Shown: positions 46,429 through 59,867 of the stretch, piece by piece
Position numbering within the stretch: the stretch's first letter is position 1
Layout: each line of letters opens with the position of its first letter
Source of the DNA: Calvatia gigantea
Taxonomy: Eukaryota; Basidiomycota; Agaricomycetes; Agaricales; Lycoperdaceae
Reading direction: 5' to 3'
Length of the DNA stretch: 64,000 bases
Assembly: GCA_025093985.1 (NCBI GenBank)
Contig: JACAAK010000003.1
Coordinates: 4,340,001 to 4,404,000 of the forward strand
Notes under the pieces: model-generated
Seen by the model: only the letters and a program-made list of their open reading frames with translations
What the model was told of the DNA's origin: nothing
Databases searched by the model: none
Translations under genes and position numbers: made by a program

Positions 46429-47054
46429 TGAATGGACTATGTGGGAAGGGTGTTAGGTTGCATTTTTTGTCTTCGCCTACTTTTTTTTTCTTGGGATTCC
46501 GGCTCAGTATTTTAAGACGGGCTTAAGCAGCATTAGAACATAATAAACAGCATATGATACCTCAGTCCATGAACACAGGTTCAGACTACGAATACGGAAT
46601 ATCCCCCAATAGCCGACGTTTGGGGCTATTTCAAGACGAGCCCAGGATATCAACCTTGGCATATCCAATTAAACAGGTCCCGGCGACGGGAGACACGGCG
46701 GGTCCCCACAGAACCAGATCGGGGTTATTGCCCTCGATCTGGGGAATGCTTAGATACTGATGAACCTGCAAACCCCAGGCGATGCAACTTCAGAGCTATT
46801 GTCACTTCGGCGCGAACCTCAGACACTGACGCAGCGCTACAACCTCCAATGGACGCGTGGAGCTTGGAGGAATTAAGTGGGCCGTAAATGCTATGCGACC
46901 CAACTATGGGGAACTGAATCATGCAGGAGGACTAGTCATGAGCGCGGCACGTCTGGAACCTATGTCAAAGGCCCCGCTGAATCAGTAGCATTATAAAAGG
47001 CAGGAGGGAAGCGTTGGAGGGTGAACAAACACTTTCATCTCCAATTTATTTGCC
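46429..47054. other. intergenic stretch
   Basis: 3' region of the 7-TM gene and promoter of the small secreted protein. No gene supported. A TATAAAAGG-like element (ATTATAAAAGGC) at about 46990-47001 sits 55-65 bases before the start codon at 47055 and may be its TATA box. Confidence 0.45.
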
Positions 47055-47435
47055 ATGAAATTTGTGCAGATTTCTTTGCTCCTGGGCATCTATATGACAG
47101 TCAGTAGCTGGGCTCTCGCTGCCCCAATCTACTCAGGCAAGTAACAATGTTCCGAAATGCCTTCGGATGGGTGTTTGACCTCCGCGTCCTACAGCTCCTA
47201 CACTGCACAATGGCGGCCACGGGGCAGTTATTAAATGTAAGTTTTTGCCTGTCTGTGAGATCTCTTTTGTTGGCTGAGCTTCCTAGCCATCGTCGTTCTA
47301 GCGCTTCCAACTAGTAAACCGAAACCAATATCGCCTCCAGTGAAATGCAAATACTGTGATGGTGCTACCATTCCTCGAGTCGATGCAAAGTTTTTGAGGG
47401 TTGACCCTCAGGAAGGCGAGGTCGAGGGCGATTAG
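47055..47435 (+). CDS. small secreted protein, 85 residues
   Basis: Three exons: 47055-47136, 47195-47236 and 47302-47435, too short to stand out as single frames. A clear signal peptide opens it (MKFVQISLLLGIYMTVSSWA, then LAAP). The mature part has APTLHNGGHGAVIKSLPTSK, a proline stretch, one KCKYCDG cysteine pair and an acidic end (EGEVEGD). Intron 1 uses a GC donor (CAG/GCAAGT) because this choice keeps the frame through all exons; the alternative GTAACA donor two bases on leads to a stop. Function unknown; size and secretion fit an effector or cell-wall peptide. A TATA-like element lies just upstream. Confidence 0.6.
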
Positions 47436-47553
47436 AAAGCTTGTTGCTCAACCTTTCCATTTAATTACTGATTTTTGTTGTACATGTAATAAGATACAAT
47501 AAGTTATGTGGTGGTATTTATAGAGATGTCAAGCCAGGAAACTACGGGCACAA

Positions 47554-48535
47554 TCATACAGTTTGGTATTGCGTTAGATAAAGCCCTGTGTGGAGTATGA
47601 TTAGAACCGTACATGAACCAGAAACGGAGTGAAACATACCCCAAGTATCATTGTGATTCGACCAGACGTTCACGCCACAGTTCGGCATATCAGGAGCACA
47701 AGAAACCTCAAACGCTTTGAACGTTCCGGTATGACATGGGAACGGCTCTAGCTGCGCTTCCTCTCCTATCCGAGCGTCAATTGTTCCAGCGTGGTTGATA
47801 CATTTCGGTCGCTTCCTCCATGTCAAGTTTAGTGCGTTAAGTGGGCGCTGAGCATCAAGTTCGCAGATTTCCAAGCGCACTGTTCCTAGGACATCTTTGA
47901 CGTCATATTCGTGCGGCAGAACAGCATCTAGTGGAGGTAATCGGACAGTCAGCGCGCACTTCTCCATTCCCCAATCCAGGATATGAAATTGCGCTATGGT
48001 ATGAACCTGTTCAAGTTACCAGTGAGTGATGATCCTAATACAACAACTATTAAGACTCACTGTATTCGTTACTTGAAGATTCCGGTCCGGAGGTGAAAGT
48101 GTCCCGAAGTCACTTAACCATTGATGGGTGTCCACCGGGAAGACTTTATCAGGTTCCACTCGGCTAACTTGTGTTGCGAGGATAGGGGCGTTAATGAGCG
48201 GGTCAAATGTCGAGGGTTTGATATTTGATGAGCTGTACATTTCGTCGAGACCAATATATGGGTATCGTATTGGTAATTCGTTTGGTTTCGTATCCGCCTC
48301 TGATAAGAGATGATCAATCCTGAGGTAGGTGACGATATCCAGGGCTAGAAAGATTGTAAACAAGGCAGCCACCCATATTGGCACCCTGTACGCTGGAGTT
48401 TTATCCTGGTGCTGGTAGCCTAATGGGGCGAAAGGGTGTAAGTGGTATATCACAGCAGTACACAAGAGCCTCACCATCTTCATCAGGAGTGTCTCTGGGG
48501 AGCAGAGAGTATTCTTCAGAGGATGTGTTACGCAT
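47554..48535 (-). CDS. single-TM Agaricomycete protein with a C-terminal ectodomain
   Basis: Member of a family I know from Agaricomycetes without assigned function. Exons 48475-48535, 48061-48419, 47640-48006 and 47554-47585 give 272 residues, all in frame. It starts MRNTSSEEYSLLPRDTPDED, followed by one membrane helix (VPIWVAALFTIFLALDIVTY). The outer part has PIRYPYIGLDEMY, LATQVSRVEPDKVFPVDTHQ, GTLSPPDRNLQVTNTV and TIAQFHILDWGMEKCALTVR. It closes with FEVSCAPDMPNCGVNVWSN and TWGLYLTQYQTV. Four or more cysteines in the outer part could form disulfides. A secretory-pathway or cell-surface location is likely; the role is unknown. Confidence 0.72.
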
Positions 48536-49131
48536 AGCGGGGGCGTAGTTGGTGGTGACAACAGAAAGCGCGAATCGTATAATAACCAGTTTCGGAGCAC
48601 AGCGCTGTAGTTGCTAAAATCAGATATTTTGTTCGTCAATAGATCTATAAATAGGCCTTGATACAGTTTGGAATTTAATGAGCACAGGTGCAAGACTCAG
48701 AATGACTCCTACCTCAAAGTTGAAACAGCATCGCATCTGCGAATACATGTCCAGTCTTTTCTCGACTTAAATTGCGCATGACTCGGTCATGGCTACTGCG
48801 CTCCTCGAGAACATGGGGTTCGGCGACGACTCCCCTTGTCGGAAAAGTCCGGGTCAAGGGTGCTGCGAATAAGGGCGGCTGAAACCCTTCCATATCAAGC
48901 AACACAGTAAAGATCGCAGTCCCGCCGCTATGAATGGTTCCTTGGCTCAGACTGACCAACATTGACGTTGAGCGTGTACAGCACCGTGTGAGGTGGTAGA
49001 CCGCCATCATAGAAGCTATTGCTGGTAACAACCTGAAGTGCCCCGGTGACATCTTTATGAGGCTGTGCCATTCAAACAGAACATATATGACTTTGGCTCA
49101 CCTGCCATTCAAAGCAACCACACACAACATC
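48536..49131. other. promoter region between divergent genes
   Basis: Lies between the single-TM gene (minus) and the second UstYa-like gene (plus). No gene supported; one minus-strand frame of 112 codons has no motif. Confidence 0.35.
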
Positions 49132-49837
49132 ATGCGGAGGTGGACCAACCTCGCACTGGTCTGCGTTTTGGGAGTGACCTCCCTATACTTGACTACTTCT
49201 CTCGCTCAACTGGCTCGACAACTTAAACTACTGAAAGATTTGCAATTGCGGAGGACAACACATAAACCTGCCCTTGAATCGTACAGTGAGCCCGTTGACG
49301 TCACGAACGAAGTCATAAGGTACTGACCGGCTGCCCCACTAGGTCTCGTCGGCGCAGACCATCCCAAGCGGCTTCCAATCCCGGAAGAGTATGTGAAAAT
49401 GACGGTCCAAGAAAGTGTACATTATGCTCTCACTGCAACCAGAGTCGGAGGAAGAATGGTTGTGGACAGCGACAGTGGGCGATGGCCATGTACGGCTAGG
49501 AGACAAAAAGCGGATGTTTGCTGTTGCTATGTTCCATCAGCTACATTGTCTGCGAGGAATGAGAAACGCGCTGGCGAAGGGGTGGCATCGTATTGGACCA
49601 TCAAGAAAGCGGCATATCCACCATTGTTACAATTATTTGCGACAGTGGGCTCTCTGTTCGGCGGATGTTACGCTGGAACCGGGTGACTTCACAAAACGCA
49701 ATTTTACGGTGGAGAGACTGGGTGCTACACATACGTGTATCGATTGGAAGCCCGCATACGAGTTGATGAAGGACAAGTGGATTGGGTGGGAGGAGTTTCG
49801 CGTCGCGCATGACATCCCATGGCACGACCCAGATTGA
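49132..49837 (+). CDS. UstYa-like (DUF3328) protein 2 (one-base frame break)
   Basis: Second member of the UstYa-like family in this window. Exon 1 (49132-49285) starts MRRWTNLALVCVLGVTSLYL with a single N-terminal helix. After an intron (49286-49342) the protein continues LVGADHPKRLPIPEEYVKMT and VQESVHYAL, then needs a shift of one base (extra A at about 49429-49434) into PESEEEWLWTATVGDGHVRL. Here both family motifs are canonical: MFHQLHCLRGMRNAL and HHCYNYLRQWALC. It ends CIDWKPAYELM...HDPD. Exon lengths sum to one base over a multiple of three, consistent with one inserted base. I see no peptide-precursor or oxidase gene beside it that would define a biosynthetic cluster. Confidence 0.72.
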
Positions 49838-49947
49838 CAGAAAGTGGAACGGAATTTATTCCAGGTCCTAACGAAGATAGTGTACAATACTGAATACCAA
49901 CAATCAGATTAATGAGTGTCCGATTTGTAAAATTTATAGATACTTAC

Positions 49948-50692
49948 TTATCCAACTACCCCATACGCGTCACCATCGCTTGGCTTCTGCTCCTTGAGTC
50001 CAATAGTAATCCCATGAGCCTTCTGCCAAAGTTCCATCAAATGCTCGCTGAGGGTCCTTAGTGCTTGTAGAAGTGCTTCAGCCGTATCTAGAGGGTCCTC
50101 GTTTCGATGCTGGATAAGAATGTTGTGAATTCCCTCCAGTTGTTCTCGAAGATGCCCACGAAGTTCTGGGGTAGTTTCCATTAAATGTCGGATAGCATCA
50201 CTGAATATATCGATCTCCTCTCGATTCACTTCGTTTGGCAGACAGCTCACGATCTTGGAGAGGCAGTCAATCACTCCCTGTGCGGTGGAAAGGTCGTATG
50301 AGGAAAATTCGGCATCAACGCGTTGGACTTGGACGAGAATAGAGAGAAGATAAATTTCGTCAGCGGCCTCCTGGAGCGAATTGAACAAAACCAGAACAGA
50401 AAACGCTGCGACAGCTATAAGAACAGCTGTTAGCTCATACTTCTGGGACACAGGCGTAGCTCATCGTACCATACAAAGCCCCTTTCAATTTAGAACGAGG
50501 TGTTCCATCTGGTCGATACCATATCCGCGTTCTCCAAGTATATGGTTGGACAAGAGGCTGGTACAGACGATGGGGGGTCGGACGGTAGTTCCGGATGGCA
50601 TTCGGGATCACATTGAGCCTAAGGCGAGAACGTATTGCAGTCCTCAAGACCAGCATGAACAAGTGGAGGAACGGGGATGGTAGTCGTGTCAA
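49948..50692 (-). CDS. small membrane-anchored protein, paralogue of the 18844-19491 gene
   Basis: Exons 50470-50692 and 49948-50414 flank a 55-base intron (gtacga, branch GCTAAC, cttatag). The arginine-rich N-terminus (MTRLPSPFLHLFMLVLRTAI, then RSRLRLNVIPNAIRNYRPTP) could be a mitochondrial targeting sequence. One helix follows (AVAAFSVLVLFNSLQEAADE), then LLSILVQVQRVDAEFSSYDL, IVSCLPNEVNREEIDIF, HLREQLEGIHNILIQHRNED and LLQALRTLSEHLMELWQK. The order and spacing equal those of the paralogue, including the intron position just before the helix. Function unknown. Confidence 0.62.
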
Positions 50693-50829
50693 AGAGTCGA
50701 CATTGGCTTTGTTTACATGACTTTATTTTACACACCCGTTACTAACGTCCACAGTCCATCCTAACTAAACATCACTTAAAGGTAAATACAGTTACAGTGA
50801 TCTATAGTGCCAAATCCATTCATAGAATT

Positions 50830-52386
50830 CTAACATTTGCTGACGACGTCCTGTCCAGCTTGGACGGTGCTTGAGACCTTACCCTGGGCAGCAGTGACTG
50901 CAGACGTCACCTTGGGGTCGGTCCTGGATTTGTGTCGGTCAAGTAGTGGTTTGTCTGAAAAGAAGGTACCACGTACGAGTTGATGCCGCCGAGGGCGGTC
51001 GTGGCATCATCCAATCCCTTCTGCACCTGGTCACGAGCTGCGGCAGGAGACTTCTGTCCAGCAACCAAAGCAGCCGCGATTTTCGCAATTCCAGCCTTTG
51101 CACTGTTGAGGGCAGTACTGGCCTGATCGGCAGCAGCAGCAGTGGCAGCATCACTACGATTTTTCCATGAATTCTTTTTCATGGAGGTGAGCTAAAATAG
51201 GTGCCAAACTCACCCAGCAGCAGCGCTCTTGATTGCCTTTACAGCTGCCGATGATTGACCGAGCCTGCCGACTGTCTGGAAGCGAGCGATGTTGCACCCG
51301 ATCCCACCAATTTGGCGTTTGCCGAAAACACCTACACGCCGGGGACTCAGTTCATACTATTCTCTCACCTCAAGGCAATGACTTACGGCTGTTGCGAAGA
51401 TTAGCAGCGGTGTTGATCCCCTTGAAGGAACTGTTCAAACATCAGGTGAAGCCACAACCGTGAACGAAGATTGAATCAATGTTACTCACGTCGTGGCACC
51501 AGATGAACCCGTGGCCGAAGTTGCATCAGAGCCATCATTGGCCGTTGCAGAAGCATCCGAAGAGTTGTCGGTACCATCAGTGGCATCAGAGCCATCGGTG
51601 CCATTGTTAGCATTAACGTCAGAGCCATCGGCGCCATTGTTAGCATTGACGTCAGAGGTATCAGTGCCGTTGTTAGCATTGACGTCGGAGGTATCAGTGC
51701 CGTTGTTAGCAGCGGCACCGGATCCAGCATTTGCGTCTGCTCCAGCTGCAGCTGCAGCATCGGCGCCTCCACCACCACACTTAGCGACGACATCCTGGCC
51801 AGCACTGATCGTCTTCTGCAATTTCGCCTTTGCGTCATCAACAAGGCTAGTTGTGGTGCTATCGGTGCTATATCTCCGAGTTCAGTTATAATCCGACTTC
51901 CTTTCGAGGACGACTTACCTCGTGATATTGCTCAAGGCCGTGTCCGCGGTGGTCAAGCCCTGACTGACCTGATCTCTTGCACCAGCGGGTGCGCCTTGAC
52001 CCTTCAAAAGAGCACCACCGATGGTCTTGATACCATCACTGGCATCTTGCAAAGCTCCTTGAGCCGTGGCGGCAGCATCGGCTGCGGCAGGGTCACTGGT
52101 AGACCAGTAAACACATGCTCCTGGCAGGGACTACAAATACCAAACTACCTACTTCGAATCAGCGAGTTTGTTGACAGCTTTAGTTGCCTGACGAAGACCT
52201 GCGACCGTTTTCAGGCGAGCGACGTTGCAGCCGGCTCCACCGAGTTGACGAGACTCGACAGGAACTGTCAGTGTTATGCAATACATCAGTAAGTTTTGTC
52301 GCTCATTCAGGGCCGGATAACCCACCAGCTGAGACAGAGGATGCGACGTAGAGCACCGCAAGGAGAACACCAAAGATGCGAGCCAT
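50830..52386 (-). CDS. secreted protein of two tandem helical domains joined by a repeat linker
   Basis: Begins with a signal peptide (MARIFGVLLAVLYVASSVSA) at 52386. Domain 1: ESRQLGGAGCNVARLKTVAG, DPAAADAAATAQGALQDASD, GGALLKGQGAPAGARDQVSQ, ending ISAGQDVVAKC. Domain 2, after the linker: KRQIGGIGCNIARFQTVGRL, DAATAAAADQASTALNSAKA, AALVAGQKSPAAARDQVQKG, ending VQAGQDVVSKC and stop at 50830. The two domains share intron positions and each has two cysteines, near start and end. The linker repeats NANNGTDTSDV four to five times. Exons (minus) 52326-52386, 52153-52264, 51919-52095, 51490-51867 and further ones to 50830. It resembles fungal cell-wall mannoprotein/HsbA-like proteins in size and alanine-rich helices; that assignment is tentative. 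Confidence 0.65.
51590..51715. repeat. 33-bp minisatellite inside the secreted-protein gene
   Basis: About four head-to-tail copies of a 33-bp unit (core GTTAGCATTGACGTCAGAGG) encode NANNGTDTSDV units on the minus strand. Copies differ at a few bases. As the unit is a multiple of three, copy-number changes would keep the frame. Confidence 0.75.
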
Positions 52387-53671
52387 TACGACGGATGAGG
52401 CAAATTCAAATGGACAAAGGTTAAAAGGTCAAAATGTAGGAGCTGGCCTGAGCAAAAATGTGGTGACTATTGTGAAGTTGAATCTCAAAAGGCTGGGCAA
52501 GCGAAAAGAAACCTATGAAGGGTAGATCAACTGCAAAAAAGAGACACCAGGTCTGATGAAGAACGACGAAACCAAGTCGACGAAAGGAAAAGAAAGGATG
52601 GTTGAATGGGTGGGTGCTTTCTCCCAAGCTTCTGAGTATCCAACTTATACCTGATTCTCAAGCACACTCCCAGGCTTCTTCGCAACAGGATTTTGAAAAT
52701 AGTCAAAGATCAGCTTCTGAAAGGTGGAAGTATCGACTGATGTATTCCAGAAGACCAGAAGTAACGTCAATCGAGTAGAGATGACGACGATTTGGGCAAC
52801 AGGACACCACTCCGTAACCTATCAATACTTTCCATGGAGATTCACTATCAATAAAGTAATGGAAAAAGAATGGGGATTTACACCCAAGTCGCGCTACTGT
52901 TTGCCCCATTTTGCTGCACGACACTCACAATATGTAATCAATTCACAACGGGATCAGTTGAGGTTTGGTCCAGAAAAAGAGAAAGACTAAATCGCTTGGC
53001 GCCGAAGACATGATCAGCAACAGCCTGATAGCTGTTGACTAACCTCAACACCATTATTGGCAGAATGACAGTCAGGGACCCATCAGCGGGACCAGAGGCA
53101 TTGAATGTGGAAAAAAAAAGGAAAAAGAATTCTGTCCGCCATCTGGCAACCCACAGCATTTCCGACATGTGACTTGAATTATCTAATTTTGGGTGCTATA
53201 GTAGCGAGAGATCATTTGATGGACGAGTCAAAGTGGGGGTACATGTTAAGTTTATTTTTGGCAGCGTCAGAGATAAAGTCGTAGTCGTGATCTAGCATCA
53301 AATAGGCGTATCTACCTCCCTCATTATCACACGAGCGTATGTATTGATGTTGTTTCAAATTTACCTGCTTTAGATATCTCTCAAACTTGGGTACAGGGGG
53401 GGGAGACTACAAGTTTCATATTTTATTTGTGATATATGAGAGGTATGGACGGTAGCAAGGTGAGGTTCAAGGTATCGGGACAAGGGAGGTACGAAGGTAG
53501 GACGAAGACGGATACGGACACTACTTTCACTAAACTACGATATCAAAAATGACAAAAAGCGAACGAACGGTTATACATACTATACATACAAATACATCCG
53601 GCGCCGCGCGGCTGAGAGATCTTCAGGAGTTACGTTAAGCGGAATATGGGGGTGTGTTGGTGGATTGTCAC
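52387..53671. other. intergenic stretch
   Basis: No gene supported. It contains the promoter of the secreted-protein gene and the 3' region of SNF1. A G-run (GGGGGGGG) is at about 53397-53404. Confidence 0.4.
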
Positions 53672-55919
<2,248 letters not shown>

Positions 55920-56076
55920 GGTGAGGTGGAGATGAGTATTCTGGACGATTTCAAAGTTCGCAATGGAAACTCTGTGTGGCTATATTTGGTTGATCTGAAT
56001 AACGTCATGAGGTGCGGTGTTAATTGTGGGCCGACCCATCGACGGAATATCAATATCAAGGAAAAGTGCCACCCGC
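55920..56076. other. short spacer upstream of SNF1
   Basis: Only 157 bases lie between the SNF1 start codon and the stop codon of the next minus-strand gene, so the SNF1 promoter must overlap the 3' end of that gene. No gene is seen. Confidence 0.5.
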
Positions 56077-57538
56077 TCAGGATAGGATATTATATACACG
56101 CTGATAATCTATCTTAGAATCCCAAGCTGCTCTCATTGCGTCCAAAGCGGCAAGATCGCTGTTTTTGCCTGACGATATCGGCGGACGAGTATCCCGAATT
56201 CCTAGGTCCGTGATGAAACCGCCAGACATCTTCACAAGTCGGCCTGTTTCGAGGATTATAATCTTGACACATTTCCACCAAACCCCATATTCTATCTTCA
56301 GCCTGATTCCCTGCCTTGAATGTAGGACGGTATTTCTCGACCCTTTCCAGGGGAGGTGCCCGCCGTTGAGAGGGGGTATGGACCGCAGAGTGTCAAAATC
56401 TGGCGGAGTTTCTGGTAGTTTGGTGCAAGAATGAGGATATTACAAAGGACAATTACCTCATAACATAGGCGGCCGAACGACCAAATGTCACTCTCCCGCG
56501 TTGGCGATAAAATGTCATCTTCATAGTCGTCAAGGCAGCTCAGGTGCCAGCCAGCTGAGCGTGTCCTCCACCAAACCGTTCGCATTCTCATCACCCGCAG
56601 CGATAGAAGACAAAGCAAAGCCTGCAATTAAAGCTCGTCCATCGTCTGAAACCAAGATATTTGACTGGAGAATTTATAACTGGTCATCCATGATGCGTGA
56701 GTTGCCTTCAATTGACGCACCGGTATGAGATTCCCGTGTACAATCATCAATTGATGCAAATAAAGCAGCCCGCTCGCAACGTCAGATAACTAAAACGCCA
56801 TCAGGCATTCTGGCAAAATGTGAGAACAGTAAAATACCAACGAAGAATGTGCGAGGGATACCGGGGAATTGACTCAGATACTCGACAACATTATTATTCT
56901 TGATCCAGGGGGAAACAAGGCATAAACTCTGAAGTTTGCCAAGGAAGCAGACACCATAGAACGGCAGAATATTCTGGCGCGAAAGGTGAGCCCACATAAC
57001 AAATTCCTTGGCCGCTATCTGAAATTGAGATCAGAAGGAGTCACTCCCAAAGTCACCACCGAGGGACGAGAACTTGCACGTGGGGGTCCGTCGTCTTTCA
57101 AGTAACGAGCCACTTTGAGACAGATCGGCTGACCTTTATACCGCCCTCTAAAAATGTCGCTCAGGGCACCGGATACAATGAATTGAAAGTCATCTTGGTG
57201 GATTCCCTTCAGTTCATAACATTGTGGAAATAATTGAGCCGATTGTGCAAGCGCGTAGAGGAGGGATAAGGTGGATAGTCCTTCCTCAGTGGCAAGAAAC
57301 CCGTCTCTCTCACGAAGTATCTTCCACAACGAACAGTAAATAACCCAGAAACGCGGGCAATGGCTCGAGGACATACTCTGTCCAGGTAGTCGATAACACA
57401 TTGAGCATCTTCACCTTTGAGACCCGCGATTGAAGTTCTTCTGGAAGGGTCATCGAGGATCATTGACAATAGGACACGAGACCGGAGAAAAGCATCCGTA
57501 GGATTGGCCCGTCGTTCAGTATAACTACTGGAATGCAT
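56077..57538 (-). CDS. TKL-like pseudokinase, tandem copy 1
   Basis: Kinase-fold protein lacking catalytic residues. The start MHSSSYTERRANPTDAFLRS precedes a short helical module, LSMILDDPSRRTSIAGLKGE and DAQCVIDYLDR. An intron (57321-57376) follows, then LSTLSLLYALAQSAQLFPQC and the kinase start IVSGALSDIFRGRYKGQPIC. The nucleotide-loop glycines are mostly lost, while the lysine of ICLKVA remains. The catalytic loop is IVHGNL, with Asn for the HRD Asp. DFG is replaced by GFA in LIAGFALSSIAAGDE. The C-lobe has ESDIWSFGRLCYEVI. An extra T at about 56216-56222 breaks the frame near VWRF, two lines before the end. A role as scaffold or decoy is possible. Copies 2 and 3 follow in the same orientation. 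Confidence 0.68.
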
Positions 57539-57962
57539 GGACTGACAGGGGAGGACAAAGACTTCTACGCTGGTGATTGCGTCAGCCACTGGCTTGTGAC
57601 ACCCGGGCTGGCCGAGCATAGATAAAATTAGCTTAGGCTCACGGATCAAAGGACATAAAATGCGAGTTGGAGGTAGTTCGCGGGTGCTTTCTCTTTCATG
57701 CTCACTTCTAAACGCGAAACTCACGCTAACCACGCTTCTTCAAGTTTCATCAGCATCCCTTGTCCCTTTGATGAGATAGCCTGACATTCCCTCAATAGCA
57801 GCCCCTCTTATTTTGCATTTCACTGTGCAATTGAGAACTGAAGATCTAAAGGAGCGCCTATCTCCAACTCGCCCTCTGACCCGTCCTACTTCGTCATCCG
57901 TTCTCTTGAAGCCTCAGTATCCTTTGATAAAGCAACCGCTGTTTGCATGAGCCATTAGCAAC
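57539..57962. other. spacer between pseudokinase copies 1 and 2
   Basis: Promoter region of copy 1 and 3' region of copy 2. No gene seen. Confidence 0.35.
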
Positions 57963-59518
57963 CTACCGCCGATAAGGTATCAGGGAAAAATGCTGCTCGC
58001 TATGGGATAAAATATCATATACACGCTGGTAATCTATCTTGGAATCCCAAGTTGCTCTTATTGCCTCCCAGGCGGCAAAATCACTGTCCCTACTCGATGG
58101 TATCGGCGGACGGGTATCCCGAATTCCTAAATCCGTAATGAAGCGCCAAATGTCCTCACAACTCGGTCTATTTCGAGGGTTGCTGATCCAAGCACTTTTC
58201 CATCAGACTCCATAGGCGACCTTCGGTAGGTTTTCTCCCTTCCGAGCAGGATGAAATTTCTCGACGCCCTACAGGGGAGAAAGTTGCCATTGAGGTGGGG
58301 GAATGGGTAAACGGGTCTCTGAGTGTCAAAATCTGGTAGGGTTCTGGTAGTTGGGCGCGGGAACATGGATATCGCGAAAAGAAACTACCTCATAGCACAG
58401 AAGGCCGAACGACCAAACATCGCTATCCCGCGTTGGGGATAAAATGCCATATTCACAGTCCTCAAGAAGCTCGGGCGCCGTCCACTTAAGTGTGCCCTCC
58501 ACCAAAGTGTCCATATCCTCATCACCCGCAGCGATAGAAGAGAGGGCAAAGCCTGCGATTAATGCTCGCCCATCGTCTGAGACCAAGATATTTGACTGGA
58601 AGACGCTATCTTTCTCATCCACAATGTGCAAGATGCTATTAATTGACGTACTGGTTTGACATTCCCGTGTACAATCATCAATTGATGAAGGTAGAGTAGC
58701 CCGTTTGCAATGTCGGATATCTGAAACACAATCAAGCGTTCTGGGAAAATGGAAATATATTAATCGACCTACGAAAAATATTCCAGGGCTATCGGGAAAT
58801 CGTCTTAGATACTCAACGACATCGTTATTCTCGATCCACGGGGATACAAGGCATGAACGCTGGAGTTCGCCTAAAAAACAGATCCCATAGAACGGCAGAA
58901 TGTTCTGATGTGAAAGGTGAGCCCACATAACAAATTCCTTTGCCGCTATCTAAGTTGGGGTCATCAGTAGCCAAGCCTATGTGTTACCGAGGAACAGGAA
59001 CTTACACTGGAGTCCATCGGAGCTGCATTGACGAGTCACCTTGAGGCAAATTGACTGACCCTCATACCGCCCTCTAAAAACTGTCGCTCAGTGCACCTGG
59101 TATCATACGTTCGAGACCATCATCAGTGGATTCCTCCTAGTTCATAGCATCGCGGAAATGATTGAGCCGATTGTGCAAGTGCAAAGAGGAGGGATAAGGT
59201 AGGATAACCCTTCCTCAGTAGCGAGGACCCCATTTCTCTCACGAAGGATCTTCCACAATAAGCATTGAGTAACTCAGAATCGTAGATAGGCACTTGAGGA
59301 CATACTCTGTCCAGAAAATCAATAACGCTTTGAGCGTCCTGTCCCTTGAGACTCACGATCGAAGCTCGTCTAGCAGGGTCGTCGAGGATAATTGACAGGA
59401 GGATACGAGACCGGAGAAAAGCGTTCGTAGGACTTGGCCCGTCGCTCGGCATGACTGGTGGAACATATGGAACGAGAGTGCGGGGATATGAGTGGCAATT
59501 GACTGGATCTTTCGCCAT
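57963..59518 (-). CDS. TKL-like pseudokinase, tandem copy 2
   Basis: Paralogue of copy 1. ATGs at 59518 and 59452 are both possible; the second (MPSDGPSPTNAFLRSRILLS) aligns better with copy 1. The module reads IILDDPARRASIVSLKGQDA, QSVIDFLDR, then LSLLFALAQSAQSFPRCYEL. The kinase part has MWAHLSHQNILPFYGICFLG and LQRSCLVSPWIENNDVVEYL. The catalytic loop is IVHGNVKP (Asp to Asn), followed by NILVSDDGRALIAGFALSSI with GFA instead of DFG. GTLKWTAPELLEDCEYGILS and SDVWSFGLLCYEVV are intact. It ends IDYQRVYDILSHSEQ and stop at 57963. The segment equivalent to the glycine loop lies across less clear sequence near 59070. Of the three copies this one has the fewest visible frame problems. Confidence 0.66.
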
Positions 59519-59867
59519 GATGAATGCGCATGCTGGTGGTATTCATGGCTGCTCACTACTTGGTTCCACGTTTCGCGACGAACATCGCTTCGGTTCGTGG
59601 GACCTTTGGTTGATAGGTTGGAGACCACTATTTAGTGGTTAATCTTATGCTGCTATATCCGGCACAGGGGGTTCTGATGCTGGGAGAGCATGAACTTCAA
59701 CCGACCTCCGGTATACCGGAAATCAATCAAATGAGACAGGCTTCCTTTTGGTCTACATACCGTGTGTACGAATTTTCTGTGTCCATATTTGATGGGCCTT
59801 AACGACGACACTAACTCTTCAAATACTTCTTGATGGTTTCTTATGAATTGTAATCACTGGAAAGGTG

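Noticed and set aside
51482..51844. Possible ribosomally made peptide precursor (repeat-bearing secreted protein near UstYa-like genes)
   Set aside because: Dikaritin-type precursors have core peptides separated by basic Kex2-type sites. The NANNGTDTSDV repeats have no KR sites and no aromatic core residues, and they only form the linker between two folded domains.
52724..52990. 88-codon plus-strand frame in the spacer before SNF1
   Set aside because: No motif, no codon-bias signal and no splice-supported extension.
56077..57538. Active tyrosine kinase annotation for the tandem kinases
   Set aside because: The catalytic Asp and the DFG motif are replaced in every copy, so only the fold is supported.
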